Part shown: piece after piece, positions 38,826 to 49,015 of the stretch
Position numbering within the stretch: the first letter of the stretch is position 1
Layout: each line of letters starts with the position of its first letter
Assembly: GCA_973895155.1 (NCBI GenBank)
Contig: OZ316891.1
Span: forward strand, 11,098,001 to 11,162,000
Direction: 5' to 3'
DNA length: 64,000 nt
Source: Marsupella aquatica
Taxonomy: Eukaryota > Marchantiophyta
The notes under the pieces: generated by a model
The model's input: only the letters and a program-made list of their open reading frames with translations
Databases searched by the model: none
Told to the model about the DNA's origin: nothing
Position numbers and translations under genes: made by a program

Positions 38826-40983
38826 CTACAATTGCAAAACCTGCAAAGTAGCAGGGTGTCTTGAGAAACTCTCCAAAGGAATCACTTTGGTAAAAGCATC
38901 CGTGGGATTGAGCTTTCCATCAATCTTGACTAGCTCAAAAGTTTTATCAGACACTGCTTGCCTGATAAAATGGTACCTGATATCAATGTGCTTCACCCTG
39001 CTATCCATCACCTGGTTAGCAGCCAAGTGAAGAGCACTCTGACTATCACAGTTTAGAGTCATTTTGCCATGCTCTAAACCCATCTCCGCAATCAACGTGT
39101 CCAACCAAATTGCTTCCTTTGCTGCTTCTGCTGCTGCAACATACTCTACTTCTGTAGTAGACTGAGATATACACTTCTGCAAGGTAGATTTCCAAATGAT
39201 ACATCCTCCTCCAAGAGTAAATACAAACCCAGTTGTAGACCTCCTTGTATCCAGACAGCCACCATAGTCAGAATCTACATAGCCAACTAACGTTCTATCT
39301 GATCTGGCATCAAATAGTAATCCATAGTCCTATGTTCCCTTCACATACCTGAGAATCCACTTCACAGCTTCCCAATGTACCTTCCCTGGATTTGACATGA
39401 ATCTGCTAACCTTACCCATCGCTAGGGCCAAGTCAGGCCTAATACAAGTCATCAAATAAATCAGACTGCCTACTGCCATTTCATAAGGACTCTTAGTCAT
39501 CAGACCTTTCTCCACAGCATCCGTAGGAGAGAAAGCCGATGATAACTTGAAATGTGAAGCTAAAGGAATACTCACTCGCTTACAGTTTTCCATGTTGAAT
39601 CGTGCAAGTACTTTTCCCGCATACTGGCCTTGACTCAAGCACAACTGTCCAGAATCAGAGTTCCTAAAAATCTCCATCCCTAAGATCCTCTTGGCCTTAC
39701 CAAGATCCTTCATCCTGAATTCAGCACTCAATTTTGCCTCGAGACTGTCAACCTCAGATTAATCTTTAGCCACAATCAGCATGTCATCCACATAGATCAC
39801 CAGAATGATGAAACCAGATACATCATTCTTGATTGATTTTGTATACACACAAGGATTATACACCATCCTTGTAAAACCTTGAGCAAGCATGAAATCATCA
39901 AACCACTTGTTCCATTGTCTGGGAGACTACTTCAATCCATACGAGGACTTGAGCAATCTGCACACTAAGTTCTCTTGGCCCTTCTTCATAAAGCCTAGTG
40001 GCTGTCTCATGAAGATCAACTCTTCCAAGTTGCCATAGAGAAAAGCAGTAACAACATCTATCTGATCCATCACCAGACCAAAGACCAAAAAACACAACAA
40101 GTTGACACAAGATCCAAATTATGGAATACTTAGCCACTGGTGAAAAGACCTCATTGTAATCCACTCCTTTCTCCTGAGTGAATCCCTTGGCAACAAGCCT
40201 TGCCTTGTAGATCTTATCTCCACCCTCTGAAGGACTGTCCTTCAACTTGTAAATTCACTTGCTGTCCACCACTTGCTGACCTTTTGGAAGCTCCATCAGC
40301 TCCCACATCTTGTTGTCACTCAAAGATTGTAACTCCCTCTGTATTGTTGCATTCCACTCATGCTTCTGCTCTGAAGCACAAGCCTCACTGTACAAAAAAG
40401 GCTCTCCTTCTTCCAAGATCAAAGCCATGTCATCATCATCAGGTGCAATGTCAATATCATCTAGCTTAGATGAGTATGCCCATTGACCATACCTGGTAGG
40501 AGCTCTAGTAGAACGACTGGAAGTTCTTCTAGTAGATGATTCAGGTTGATCTGCTGCTGCTGGTTGAATTTGAGGTACCCCAACAACAATCTGCTGCTCT
40601 TGTTCCATCACAAGAACCATCTCCAAGCCCGAAGCTTCTCCATCTCTCCTCTCATGAATTGCATCATGACTAATCTCCCCCTCAACCCGGTCTGGGATGG
40701 GAGATTTCCCTTTGTCAGTATGGGAGTCCTGAGAACTCTCCCCCTCCTTTGATGATCTGGACTCATTAAAGGACACATCTCTACTGACAATTAGTTTACA
40801 GGTTACTGGATCCCATAACCTGTAACCATTCACACCTTTCTGATAGCCAAGGAAAATGCATTTCTTTGACTTGGACTCCAGCTTGGATCGAAGCTGGAAA
40901 GGTGTAAGGACATAAGCATCACATCCAAAAATCCTCAGATGTGAGTAATCTGCTGGACACCCGTACCTCATTTCAAATGACAT
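38826..40983 (-). pseudogene. Copia reverse transcriptase and RNase H (broken)
   Basis: The frames at 40983-40255, 40245-39898, 39731-39330 and 39182-38826 carry, in order, the integrase C-terminal/linker region, the start of the RT ([20 protein letters not shown]), its later part (GKAKRILGMEI, GSLIYLM) and RNase H (STTEVEYVAA, NCDSQSA, KHIDIRYHF). The RT active-site YVDDM reads at about 39778-39812 but is followed by an in-frame stop. Stops lie at 40252-40254 and near 39763, and a frameshift near 40100 and others elsewhere prevent a continuous product. Confidence 0.92.
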
Positions 40984-41599
40984 CTAGAATCCAATAGAAC
41001 TAGATGGAGAAAAATTTACCAAATAAGCTGTAGTGTTGATAACTTCAGCCCAAAACTCATGTGGTAAGCATGATTGACTCAACATACTCCTTGAGCGGTC
41101 CAATAGTGTTTGGTTGAGTCTCTCAGAAACACCATTATGTTGAGGAGTATAACTTGTTGTGAGATGGCGGGTAATTCCCTGCTCCTTACAATATGTTCCA
41201 AATTCCCCGGAACTGTATTCACCGTCGTTATCCGATCGAAGATATCTCACCTTATTACCAGTCTGATTCTCAACTTGGGCTTTCCACTCCTTAAAAGTGG
41301 CAAAAATATCAGACTTATTGTGTAGAAAGTATATCCATACATACCTTGAGTAATCATCTATATATGACCGTGACATAGTATAACCGTCCAGAATGTGAGG
41401 GAGTAGGGGCTGGACCCCACACATCACTATGTACATACTCAAGTACCTCCTTGCTGGTGTGAGTTCCAACTCCGAAGGGTTTCCTGTGCTGCTTCCCTAG
41501 CACACAGTGCTCACTAAATTCCAACTTACAAGATTGTAAATTAGAAAGTAATCCTTTCTTCTGAAGAATAACCAAACCTTTTTCACTCATATGACCCAA
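40984..41599 (-). pseudogene. Copia integrase (frameshifted)
   Basis: The GAG-pre-integrase zinc-binding part (GHMSEKGL, HCVLGKQHR) reads at 41599-41354. The catalytic core follows in a different frame at about 41375-40984, with IDDYSRYVW, RSDNDGEYSS and QHNGVSERLN. The frame changes near 41370 at a short TA-repeat. A stop at 40984-40986 separates it from the downstream frame. Confidence 0.92.
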
Positions 41600-41671
41600 A
41601 CGGAAGTGTCACAGCCGGGCCGTCTCCTCATGAGATAAGGTTACATTGGCTTCATCACAAACTACACTGCC

Positions 41672-42028
41672 CTACAAAACGTATAGATTGCTATATCTCT
41701 TTCCCTTCAGTACAACTTTAGTACCAGTTGAAACCTGAAGGACACCATTAGCAGAACTCCATTGATGGCCATTTGCTTCTAAAACTCCAAGTGAAATGAG
41801 ATTTCTCATCATGCTGGAAATATGTCTCACATTCCTCAACGTTCTCACAGCACCATCAAACATCTGAAATCTAACAGATCCAAGTCCAACAACTTGACAT
41901 GGGATTCCATTTCCCATCAACACTGAACCATTGCAATCCGTGTAAGAACTGAAAAAATCTCTCCTAGAGCAAATGTGAAAAGTACATGCACTATCTAGAA
42001 TCCAGTCATCACTACTTGGATTTGACAC
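41672..42028 (-). pseudogene. Copia aspartic protease (relic)
   Basis: WILDSACTFHIC carries the catalytic Asp, but the usual Asp-Ser/Thr-Gly is Asp-Ser-Ala here. VLMGNG and the RNLISLG block are typical. A stop separates it from the integrase region. Confidence 0.85.
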
Positions 42029-42052
42029 TACGTTGAGAGCATAACCTAGACA

Positions 42053-43108
42053 TCACAATATGTCATCATCATTGAGTAAATCTACCTCATGCGAGCTCGA
42101 TGCCGTATTAGCAGATGCAATAGGGACCTTTACTCGATAATCCCTTTTCATGTGGCCAGGCTTGCCACAATTCCAACATGCAAGAGGCTTCCTCTCTTGC
42201 GATTTCCCTCTGGATTTAGATCTTTCACGTGATGTAGATCTAAATCTGTTATGTCCATTTGTGCGCTGCGCTTGTCTTCCCCGGTTCACGTTCAACGCAG
42301 TGCCAAAAGAAGATGTTGTCTGTGATTGACCCAACTTCTTCTGAGCATCATCAGACAATAAAGAGCTCACCACCTCTTTATACAAAATGGACTTCAGATC
42401 TCTATACAAGAGCACCTGTTTCAAGCCCTGATATGACAGCGGTAAGGAGCTTAGCAGAAGCAAGGCCTTATCCTCATCTTCAACTCTTTTTCCCAAGTTT
42501 GACAGATCCACTGCAAGACTGTCAAACTCATCCAGGTGATCCTGCATCTTGCTCCCTTCCTTGAGCCTGAGGCTCATCAAGAGAGACTTATTGTACAGCC
42601 GGTCTGACGCATCTTCCCGATAGTACCTCTCTCTTAGAGCCTTGAACAGTGACGTGCAATCTGCATAATCATCCAGCTGCTTGATGATGTGCGGCATGAG
42701 ATATAGCATCACTACATTGACAACAATCACCTGCTCCTGTCTCCACTATCTTACAGAAATCTCCTCCTCACCATCATACTGCTCTCGCGATGAAAGCAGA
42801 TGAGCTAAGCCCATGGCCCAAAGAACACCCTTCACTTGCTTCTCCCACAGCAAGTAATCAGTACGACCATCGTACTTCTCCACCTCAAACTTCACTCCTC
42901 CAAATCTAGCCATCTCCCTCTTCTTTCCAACTACCGACAGCTCTGGTAGTAATACAGCTTCTTCCACTGCACGCCGCACCGGTGATCGTATCGGTGACAC
43001 AAGTTCTTCCTCAAACGGTAGCAGCTCCTCCTTAGACTCTCCGTCTAACCGTCGCGATCCTGAAGCTCCACCAACGCCAATTCTTCCAGTATCCTCCAAG
43101 TCACTCAT
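42053..43108 (-). pseudogene. Copia gag polyprotein (nonsense mutation, damaged zinc knuckle)
   Basis: It runs from an ATG at 43108 through an in-frame TAG at 42746-42748 and continues in the same frame to about 42053. The capsid-type region has DYLLWEKQVKGVLW upstream and LYLMPHIIKQLDD downstream of the stop. The CCHC zinc knuckle reads CWNCGKPGHMKRDY, so its last Cys is Tyr. Confidence 0.9.
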
Positions 43109-44559
43109 ATGAAACAATCACGAAAAAATGTCTTTTTTCAAAACTTCTCATAAAACTCAAAACTCAACACCGCCGCGTAGCCCACGAAGCTAGGAGTCCA
43201 ATACTGAAAGTCAAAATAAAAATAAAAATCTGACGGAAAAGTTATTCAAATTTTGGTCGGGGTGGGTAAAACCTTGGGAAACTCCCCCGTTTTGACCACC
43301 TCGGAGAATAACCAAAATACCAAGTACAACCCATTGTCGGAATCGCGATGTGATTGGTGCGCCGTGTTGCTAACTCCAGTGGCAACGTCCTCGCCAAAAA
43401 AGAACCAAAAAAGTTACCGTTGGGCGGACAGAATCTTTGTCGGATGGCCGAAAAACAGCTGTCTGTTTTTTGGGAATATTCCCACACAGTCCGACAGGTC
43501 TCACAAGGGGCCGTTCCCCCTGTCCAAGCGGTTAAAATGGAGGGCGGCAGGTCCTGGCACCAAGGAGAACCAAAAGAGGGAAAGAATGGTTAAAAATAGG
43601 CCCTTAAAGGGGGTGATAAGCCCCTTAAACATAAATACAGGTATATAAAAAAGGTGCATAGGCGATGCGAGGCGGGCCAGGGAATATACGCGTATCAGGC
43701 CGGGTTCGGGCCGTGGGCGCAAGTGCGCCTCGCGCCGGGGAGGAGTGCCGGCGAGAGGGAGGGTTGCGAAGGAGGGCGGGGTGGCAGGGACGGCGAGGGA
43801 AGCGGGAGGGGCAAGCAGCTGAAAAAGCGCCGGCCGGCGCTGCGTGGGGAGTCACGGCCGCGGCTGCGGACTCGAGTACGCGGGAGGAGGGTGAAGGAAA
43901 AAGGGACGGGGTCCGGGAGGGGGTATGAGGTGTGTTACCGACGGGATATGTTGTCGAATCACACCGGCGCCGTCTGCAACTCCAACATTGTAAAAGCTTC
44001 CGCTGCATCGTCTTCACTCCGCGTCAAGTGCCAATCCTGGGCTCAAAATGACCGCCTCGCCGCGATCAAACTGTTAAGCCATAACGCTTTGCGTTTCTTC
44101 CACCGAGTCGGACGTCACGAAGAGAAACCCGGTTTAGATGAGACCAAGCTCCATAGCTTGTGAAAAAACCTGAACGCCTCCTTCACTCGTCACGTCGTAT
44201 TCGGTAACAACTCGACAACAATCCAACTACCGAAACGACCAGCTCGCTTCAACCTTCAACTTGAGCTATAATATGCGATCCCTCCCGCACCGCACAACTC
44301 ACACCGTTGAAAAATGCAAACTCTGGTCTCTCCCCCGAAATACCGTCGAACACAAATAAACCCTGAACGGCGCAAACTTCAATTCCTCTGCACCACGGAT
44401 ACCGATCAGCGAGTTCTAACTATCGTTAGAAAGCCCTCTCACTAACCTATCCGCACAGCCACACACATTTGAGTCTAAAGCGACAAAACTCTGAATGTAC
44501 CATCGACAATGAACGCTGGAAAAACTTGTCACAAAAAAACCTTGTGACCTCCCAGGCAT
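43109..44559 (-). other. Long leader of the copia element with a GC-rich block
   Basis: About 1.45 kb separates the primer binding site from gag. The part at about 43650-43950 is strikingly GC- and purine-rich compared with the rest of the element. On the plus strand a TATATAAAAAA motif at about 43643-43653 lies just before it. Overlapping open frames on both strands (43665-43928 +, 43625-44017 -) are compositional and resemble nothing known. Confidence 0.5.
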
Positions 44560-44571
44560 GCTCTGATACCA
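44560..44571 (-). other. Primer binding site of the copia element
   Basis: On the minus strand TGGTATCAGAGC lies two bases inside the 5' LTR. It is the standard copia primer site complementary to initiator methionine tRNA. Confidence 0.92.
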
Positions 44572-44573
44572 CT

Positions 44574-44919
44574 TGTTGAGCATAGACGACATTCACAACG
44601 GCAAGCCCATGAACCATCCAATGCACAAGAGTTGACACAGAGAGATACGTGGTTCACCTCCACATGAGGCTATGTCCACGGGAACACACAAGAGCTTTAC
44701 TGCACTCTAGGCCGACCGGCCATACCAAGCATTCACAGCACAAGCTCTCCCTATCTCTCAACTAGCTCTGTAACAATGGGCCTAAGTTCCACCAGGGTCT
44801 GGCATCAGCCCTGGCTATATGCACAATAACACTACCGCTAACATTAGCTAAGTCCTAAGCCGAGTTAGACTAATTGTAGTTAGCTCATGAGTCAACAAGA
44901 CTAAGAGCAATATCTAACA
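44574..44919 (-). repeat. 5' LTR of the copia element
   Basis: 346 bases, bounded by TG...CA, followed on the right by the GTTAT target-site duplication. Confidence 0.95.
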
Positions 44920-44984
44920 GTTATCAATAGCTGAATTTTAGAATTTCAGCTAAGGAATTGAGATGGGGACTTCGAACCACGTTG

Positions 44985-45350
44985 ACTCAATCTCAGCTGA
45001 CCTCGCCGAGATGGGCATAAGGACCAAAAAAAACCGGAAAAAAAACCAAAAATTTTCTCAAAAAAAAAAAAAACTCAATTTTTTTTCTCTCATCTTGGCT
45101 GGCCTCTATGAGATGGGCGTATGGACTGAAAAAAACCAAAAAATAAAAAACCATAAATTTTTCAAAAAAAATAAAATCTCAAAATGTTTTTCTCCCATCT
45201 CGGCTGGCCTCACCTAGATGAGGTGTTTGTACGGTACAGACTCCCCATGGCGAAAAAACTTTTTTCCTCAAATTTGAAAAACAAATTCAATTTTTTTTCT
45301 TCATTTTTTTTCTCGCACTGTAACTTGGCGGCCTCTTTGAGATGAGGTGA
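44985..45350. repeat. About four tandem copies of a ~110 bp A/T-run-rich unit
   Basis: Each unit has a head like 'ctcatcttggctggcctcta' plus 'gagatgggcgta' followed by long A- and T-runs. Heads are at about 44990, 45090, 45190 and 45316. Confidence 0.8.
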
Positions 45351-45691
45351 CAGTTGATATCAAATAGATTGATGAAAGTGATTGATAACTGATGAGATTA
45401 ACTATCTCCTTAATTTCTTAGCTTTGAGACTCCCTAATGTATGACCTCGGTCAAGTGTACTAGCATGGTTTGAATATACTCACAGGAAAATCTATTGAAG
45501 ATACCGTTCTATGTGGGCAGGTTACTTGGTGGAATTCTCACTCCTAGGTTCTCTCCCATGTGTCACATTCCTTCCACCAGGCTGGGTTTGTGCCCAATAG
45601 ACACTCCATTGATTGTGGTGCAGAACAAATGTGCTTATGGCTGTTAATTCAGCAACATTGGAAGAACATCATCCTTCACACACATTTGCAT
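45351..45691. other. Between the copia element and the solo LTR; nothing recognised
   Basis: No gene or repeat is supported. The last five bases before the solo LTR (45692-45696) are its AGTGC duplication. Confidence 0.4.
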
Positions 45692-45696
45692 AGTGC

Positions 45697-46043
45697 TGTT
45701 GAGCAAAGATGATATTCATAAGAGCAAGCCCATGATCATCCAATGCACAAGTATTCAACAAAAAAAACATGTGGTTCACCTCAATTGAGGCTACGTTCAC
45801 GGGAACAGACATGAGCTCCACTGCACTGTAGGCCAGTCAATCATACGAGTCTCTACAATACGAATTCTCCCTATCTCACAATTGACTCTATAACCATGAG
45901 AGCCCGAGTTCCTCTTATCTAGACAAACACTGCTTGGGGATATAGTGTGCAATATGACTAAGTAACCTAACCAAGTTTGTGATGAAGTTAGCCCTTACTA
46001 TATTTACAGTCGTAACTCTAGACTTACGAGTAGACGCCTGACA
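45697..46043 (-). mobile_element. Solo LTR related to the neighbouring copia element
   Basis: 347 bases from TGTTGAGC to CTGACA, alignable along its length to the LTRs at 38290 and 44574 (shared blocks such as 'agcaagcccatga', 'catccaatgcacaag' and 'gtggttcacctc'). It is flanked by an exact 5-bp duplication AGTGC at 45692-45696 and 46044-46048, and no internal sequence is present. It is more diverged than the two paired LTRs are from each other, so it is probably an older insertion that recombined. Confidence 0.9.
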
Positions 46044-46048
46044 AGTGC

Positions 46049-46675
46049 TTGTACAGATTAGGATCATCAATTGATGCCTTCATCCATTCAGTCACATTCA
46101 TGCATCAGCCAGTCTTTGTTTTCCCATTTATTATGATAATTATAGTCAATTTTAGTCCCAATGACTACTTATTGGCTCCAGCAGTCATGATAGTAAGTGC
46201 CTCTCAATCACTTCAGAAAACACTAGAGCTAGCTTTGGCAGATCGAATCCCTCCTGGATTTTTTGCTTTGTATGTGTGTACAAGTTTATGAGGCATTCGC
46301 CCCGTGTGAAGCCACGGAGCAGCCTAGCCTGGGGATTCTGAAATTTTAAGAATGAGAAATAGAGTAAAGTGTAAGGGGCGGACACTGACGGATGAGACCT
46401 TTCCTGTGTAACACTAAACTAAATGGTTAGAAAAAATCCACCCTCTGGAATTACATCTCAGTACCCCCTCTTGGAGGTGGGTTACCCTACACATTATGTC
46501 GACACTCCGGGTTTGAACACCAAGTTGCCTTGACCACCCGCTTGACCATAAAGGAAAGTTCTTGTAATGTCTCACATAATGTACTTTGCAACTCTTACAA
46601 AAGTATAATGGTCTCTTCCTTCAGGTCAATGCAAGAGCTTATTCAAAGGAGACATTCCCTGACATTCCCTACATA
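46049..46675. other. Intergenic, nothing recognised
   Basis: No gene, RNA or element can be supported with confidence. Confidence 0.35.
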
Positions 46676-46912
46676 CTAGTGCGCTCTACCACTGAGCTAC
46701 AGGCCCTTGATGCCTGCATCCCTCATCAGTTTGAGTGTGGTTCATTTTCAACATCCTCCCTTGAGCCACACTCGCTACAAGGGAAACTCCTGATCTTTGG
46801 CTCTAATGCCATGTTGGAATTGTCAACAGCATGGACCAGCTAGGAATTGAACCTAGGACCACCTGTGTACATCGTAGTGCTCTACCACTGACATCCCCTA
46901 CAGTAAATCCAA
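46676..46912 (-). mobile_element. tRNA-derived SINE-like sequence, two tRNA heads
   Basis: On the minus strand the stretch starting at about 46905 has 'cagtggtagagcac' (box A) and 'ggtcctaggttcaattcc' (box B), like a tRNA lacking part of its D arm. About 130 bases later a second tRNA-like head, 'gggcctgtagctcagtgg' plus 'tagagcgc', begins near 46708 but has no box B. Between them, 'ccaaca' followed by 'tggcattagagcc' resembles an LTR end plus a decayed copia primer site. Neither head is a complete tRNA gene. Confidence 0.5.
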
Positions 46913-47099
46913 ATAGACTCCAGAAATTGTGCGGCAAAAATTGTGTGCGGCAAAAATTGTGTGCGGCTGGCCTTTCTATTGCAGTCCCCGGTCCCTTCAC
47001 TTTGGGTTCTCAGAATTGGCCCTCAATTTCCAGCTTCCCCAAAGATTTAAAACCAACTCCAAAATGTTCAATTAGCTGAGGCTAGGCCCTCAGCAGTGG

Positions 47100-47499
47100 A
47101 ACTTCAATTTTGGCTCCAAAGGTTCACCATTGGGAACACCGCTTCTGGCTCTTCAATTCTGGTTCTCAAAATTTCAGAACTCCCTGAGTCTCCGAACTCA
47201 TCCTGAAAGATTTCTCGCTCCCTAATGTTTGGATTACTGAATTGGCCCTTGATTCCCAACTTTCCCTACTTTCTCTGTCAACTGAATTCCATCTCATTCA
47301 CCGTCATCGAAGCTCGGATTTTCCAAACTGATCCTGTTATAATTCTTACTCCCTAATCTGTGGATTCCTGAATTGGTCTTCGATTGCTCAATTTTCTTGG
47401 TAGACTGGATTTCATTCACCGTCATCGGAGCTCAGACTGTCCGAAATGATCATGTAATAATTCTTTCTCCCTAATCTGTGGATTACTGAATTGACCGTC
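47100..47499. repeat. Three to four diverged copies of a ~125 bp unit
   Basis: The block 'ctccctaat-tgtggattactgaattg' recurs at about 47217, 47349 and 47468, with 'cattcaccgtcatcg-agctc' between copies at 47298 and 47413. A weaker copy begins near 47110. Confidence 0.75.
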
Positions 47500-47709
47500 G
47501 ACTCCCAGCTCCCAGACAAAAACATTTTAACATAAGCATCGTTTAGTGATATCCAAATGATCAGATAGTCCCACTATTCTATCTAATCGTGTAAACCAGC
47601 CTCAATTTGACTCCCAGCTCCCAGACAAAAACATTTTAACATAAGCATCCTTTAGGGATATCCAAATGATCAGGTAGTCCCACTATTCTAACTCATCGTG
47701 TAAACCAGC
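47500..47709. repeat. Near-perfect tandem duplication of ~109 bp
   Basis: Positions 47500-47608 and 47609-47709 match with only a few substitutions, starting 'gactcccagctcccagac' and ending near 'gtgtaaaccagc'. Confidence 0.93.
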
Positions 47710-49015
47710 AGGGGAGGCCTCAATCCAATACTTCAGGGTTGTCTAATGTGGATCGAGGCCTCAATCCGATTAGACATTTCTTCCAGTCCATTCACATGTG
47801 GAGTTGATAACCGAACACGAACTCCAAGTAACCATCACCACAAAATAGCATTTTAACCACAATACTGTGCGACACAATACTCTGCGACTCAGTATTGAAA
47901 GTTGAGTAGAGTGAAGCCACTAGGCAGTGGATTCGATTTTGGTGCTATTTCTATCCATAGCTTTGGGCAGCTCAGGAGGATTAATGATCTCATGCTCAGT
48001 AGGATTCATTGGCAGCCTTCACCTCGATGAAGCCTGTGGCAATTGAGAAGTACTAGATTTACCGATTGAAACTGTTTTGCAGTGAGCAAATGCGCTTTGG
48101 GGTGGCACCTGGACCTTCCCTCTCTTCCTTTATAATACACCATTGAACGACCACAAACCAATACTCGCAATCCAGAGGGACTCGTCTGCAAACTGAAACT
48201 TGTACATTGAGTCTCCTTTGAATGGCTTTTTTGTCGAGTTATACTGGTATGTAGAATCGAAGCAATAAGAACATCCAATATTGAAACCACTCTTTGAGAC
48301 ATCACTGCTTCACGCTACCAAACTTTTCCAGCATCCAGTGAAATCCATTGCCTGCAAATAAGCGAAGTGCTTGTGTGTGCTTGTTCCAGATCAAACTTTA
48401 CCACCACTGGACACAAGAAACAGGGAGTTCAAACAGTGTACAAACTGACTTATGGCCAAACACCAAAATTTGGAATATGGAGCTCAACAGGCACTGAATT
48501 TACGAATACACTGGCAGGACATTCAGATTAGAAGGATTTGCATCCGCAATTCATGAGTACAAACTTCAAACCTATCTTTCCAAAGTGCGACCAGGAGGTC
48601 CTTTCGACCATCACCCACCGATTTGTAAAACAAAATCTCAGAGCAATACAGTACAAGTCAAGACAGGTTTCCAGCCTCCGGTGGTCTCCCAATTGGGTGA
48701 GCCATCTCCCGATTGTCTCCAATGGCTCTCCTCTATTTACGATCATCAACCTGATTCAACTAATTAAGCCTCTTGGAGCCTCTAGGATTGTAAACAATGC
48801 CTTCAACATTCCTTGCAGAAGGCCAGTCATGTGTTCCGCTGGATTTATTTCAACTCAGGCCACAGCATATAATCAATGGTAATTTAATGTAAACTAATGA
48901 TCTGTGGGATTTTGCAGTAAATAACCGTACCATGTCCCCTCAAAACAGAACAAGGCTGTAAAAATTGTAAGCGACACCTTACCACCTTCTCATAGGAAGA
49001 AGGAGCCTCGTATTT
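47710..49015. other. 3' side of the RGP1 gene; no gene recognised
   Basis: It should include the RGP1 3' untranslated region. Small open frames at 48006-48305 and 48528-48749 (-) show no recognisable domain. Confidence 0.4.

Larger units (their letters stand above)
38290..44919 (-). mobile_element. Full-length but degenerate Ty1/copia LTR retrotransposon
   Basis: The element has LTRs at both ends, a 5-bp target-site duplication GTTAT (38285-38289 and 44920-44924), a primer binding site and a polypurine tract. The domain order on the minus strand is gag, protease, integrase, reverse transcriptase, RNase H, which defines the copia superfamily. The LTRs begin TGTT and end AACA and are roughly 95% identical by eye, with about 17 substitutions and one 6-base indel. 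Every coding domain is interrupted by stops or frameshifts, so the copy is dead. Confidence 0.95.

Noticed and set aside
43654-44163. 169-residue plus-strand open frame in the copia leader
   Set aside because: It is driven by GC-rich composition, overlapped by an equally long frame on the other strand, and shows no recognisable domain.
46830-46912. Functional tRNA gene on the minus strand
   Set aside because: Box A and box B are recognisable, but part of the D arm is missing and the arms do not form a full cloverleaf. A SINE head explains it better.
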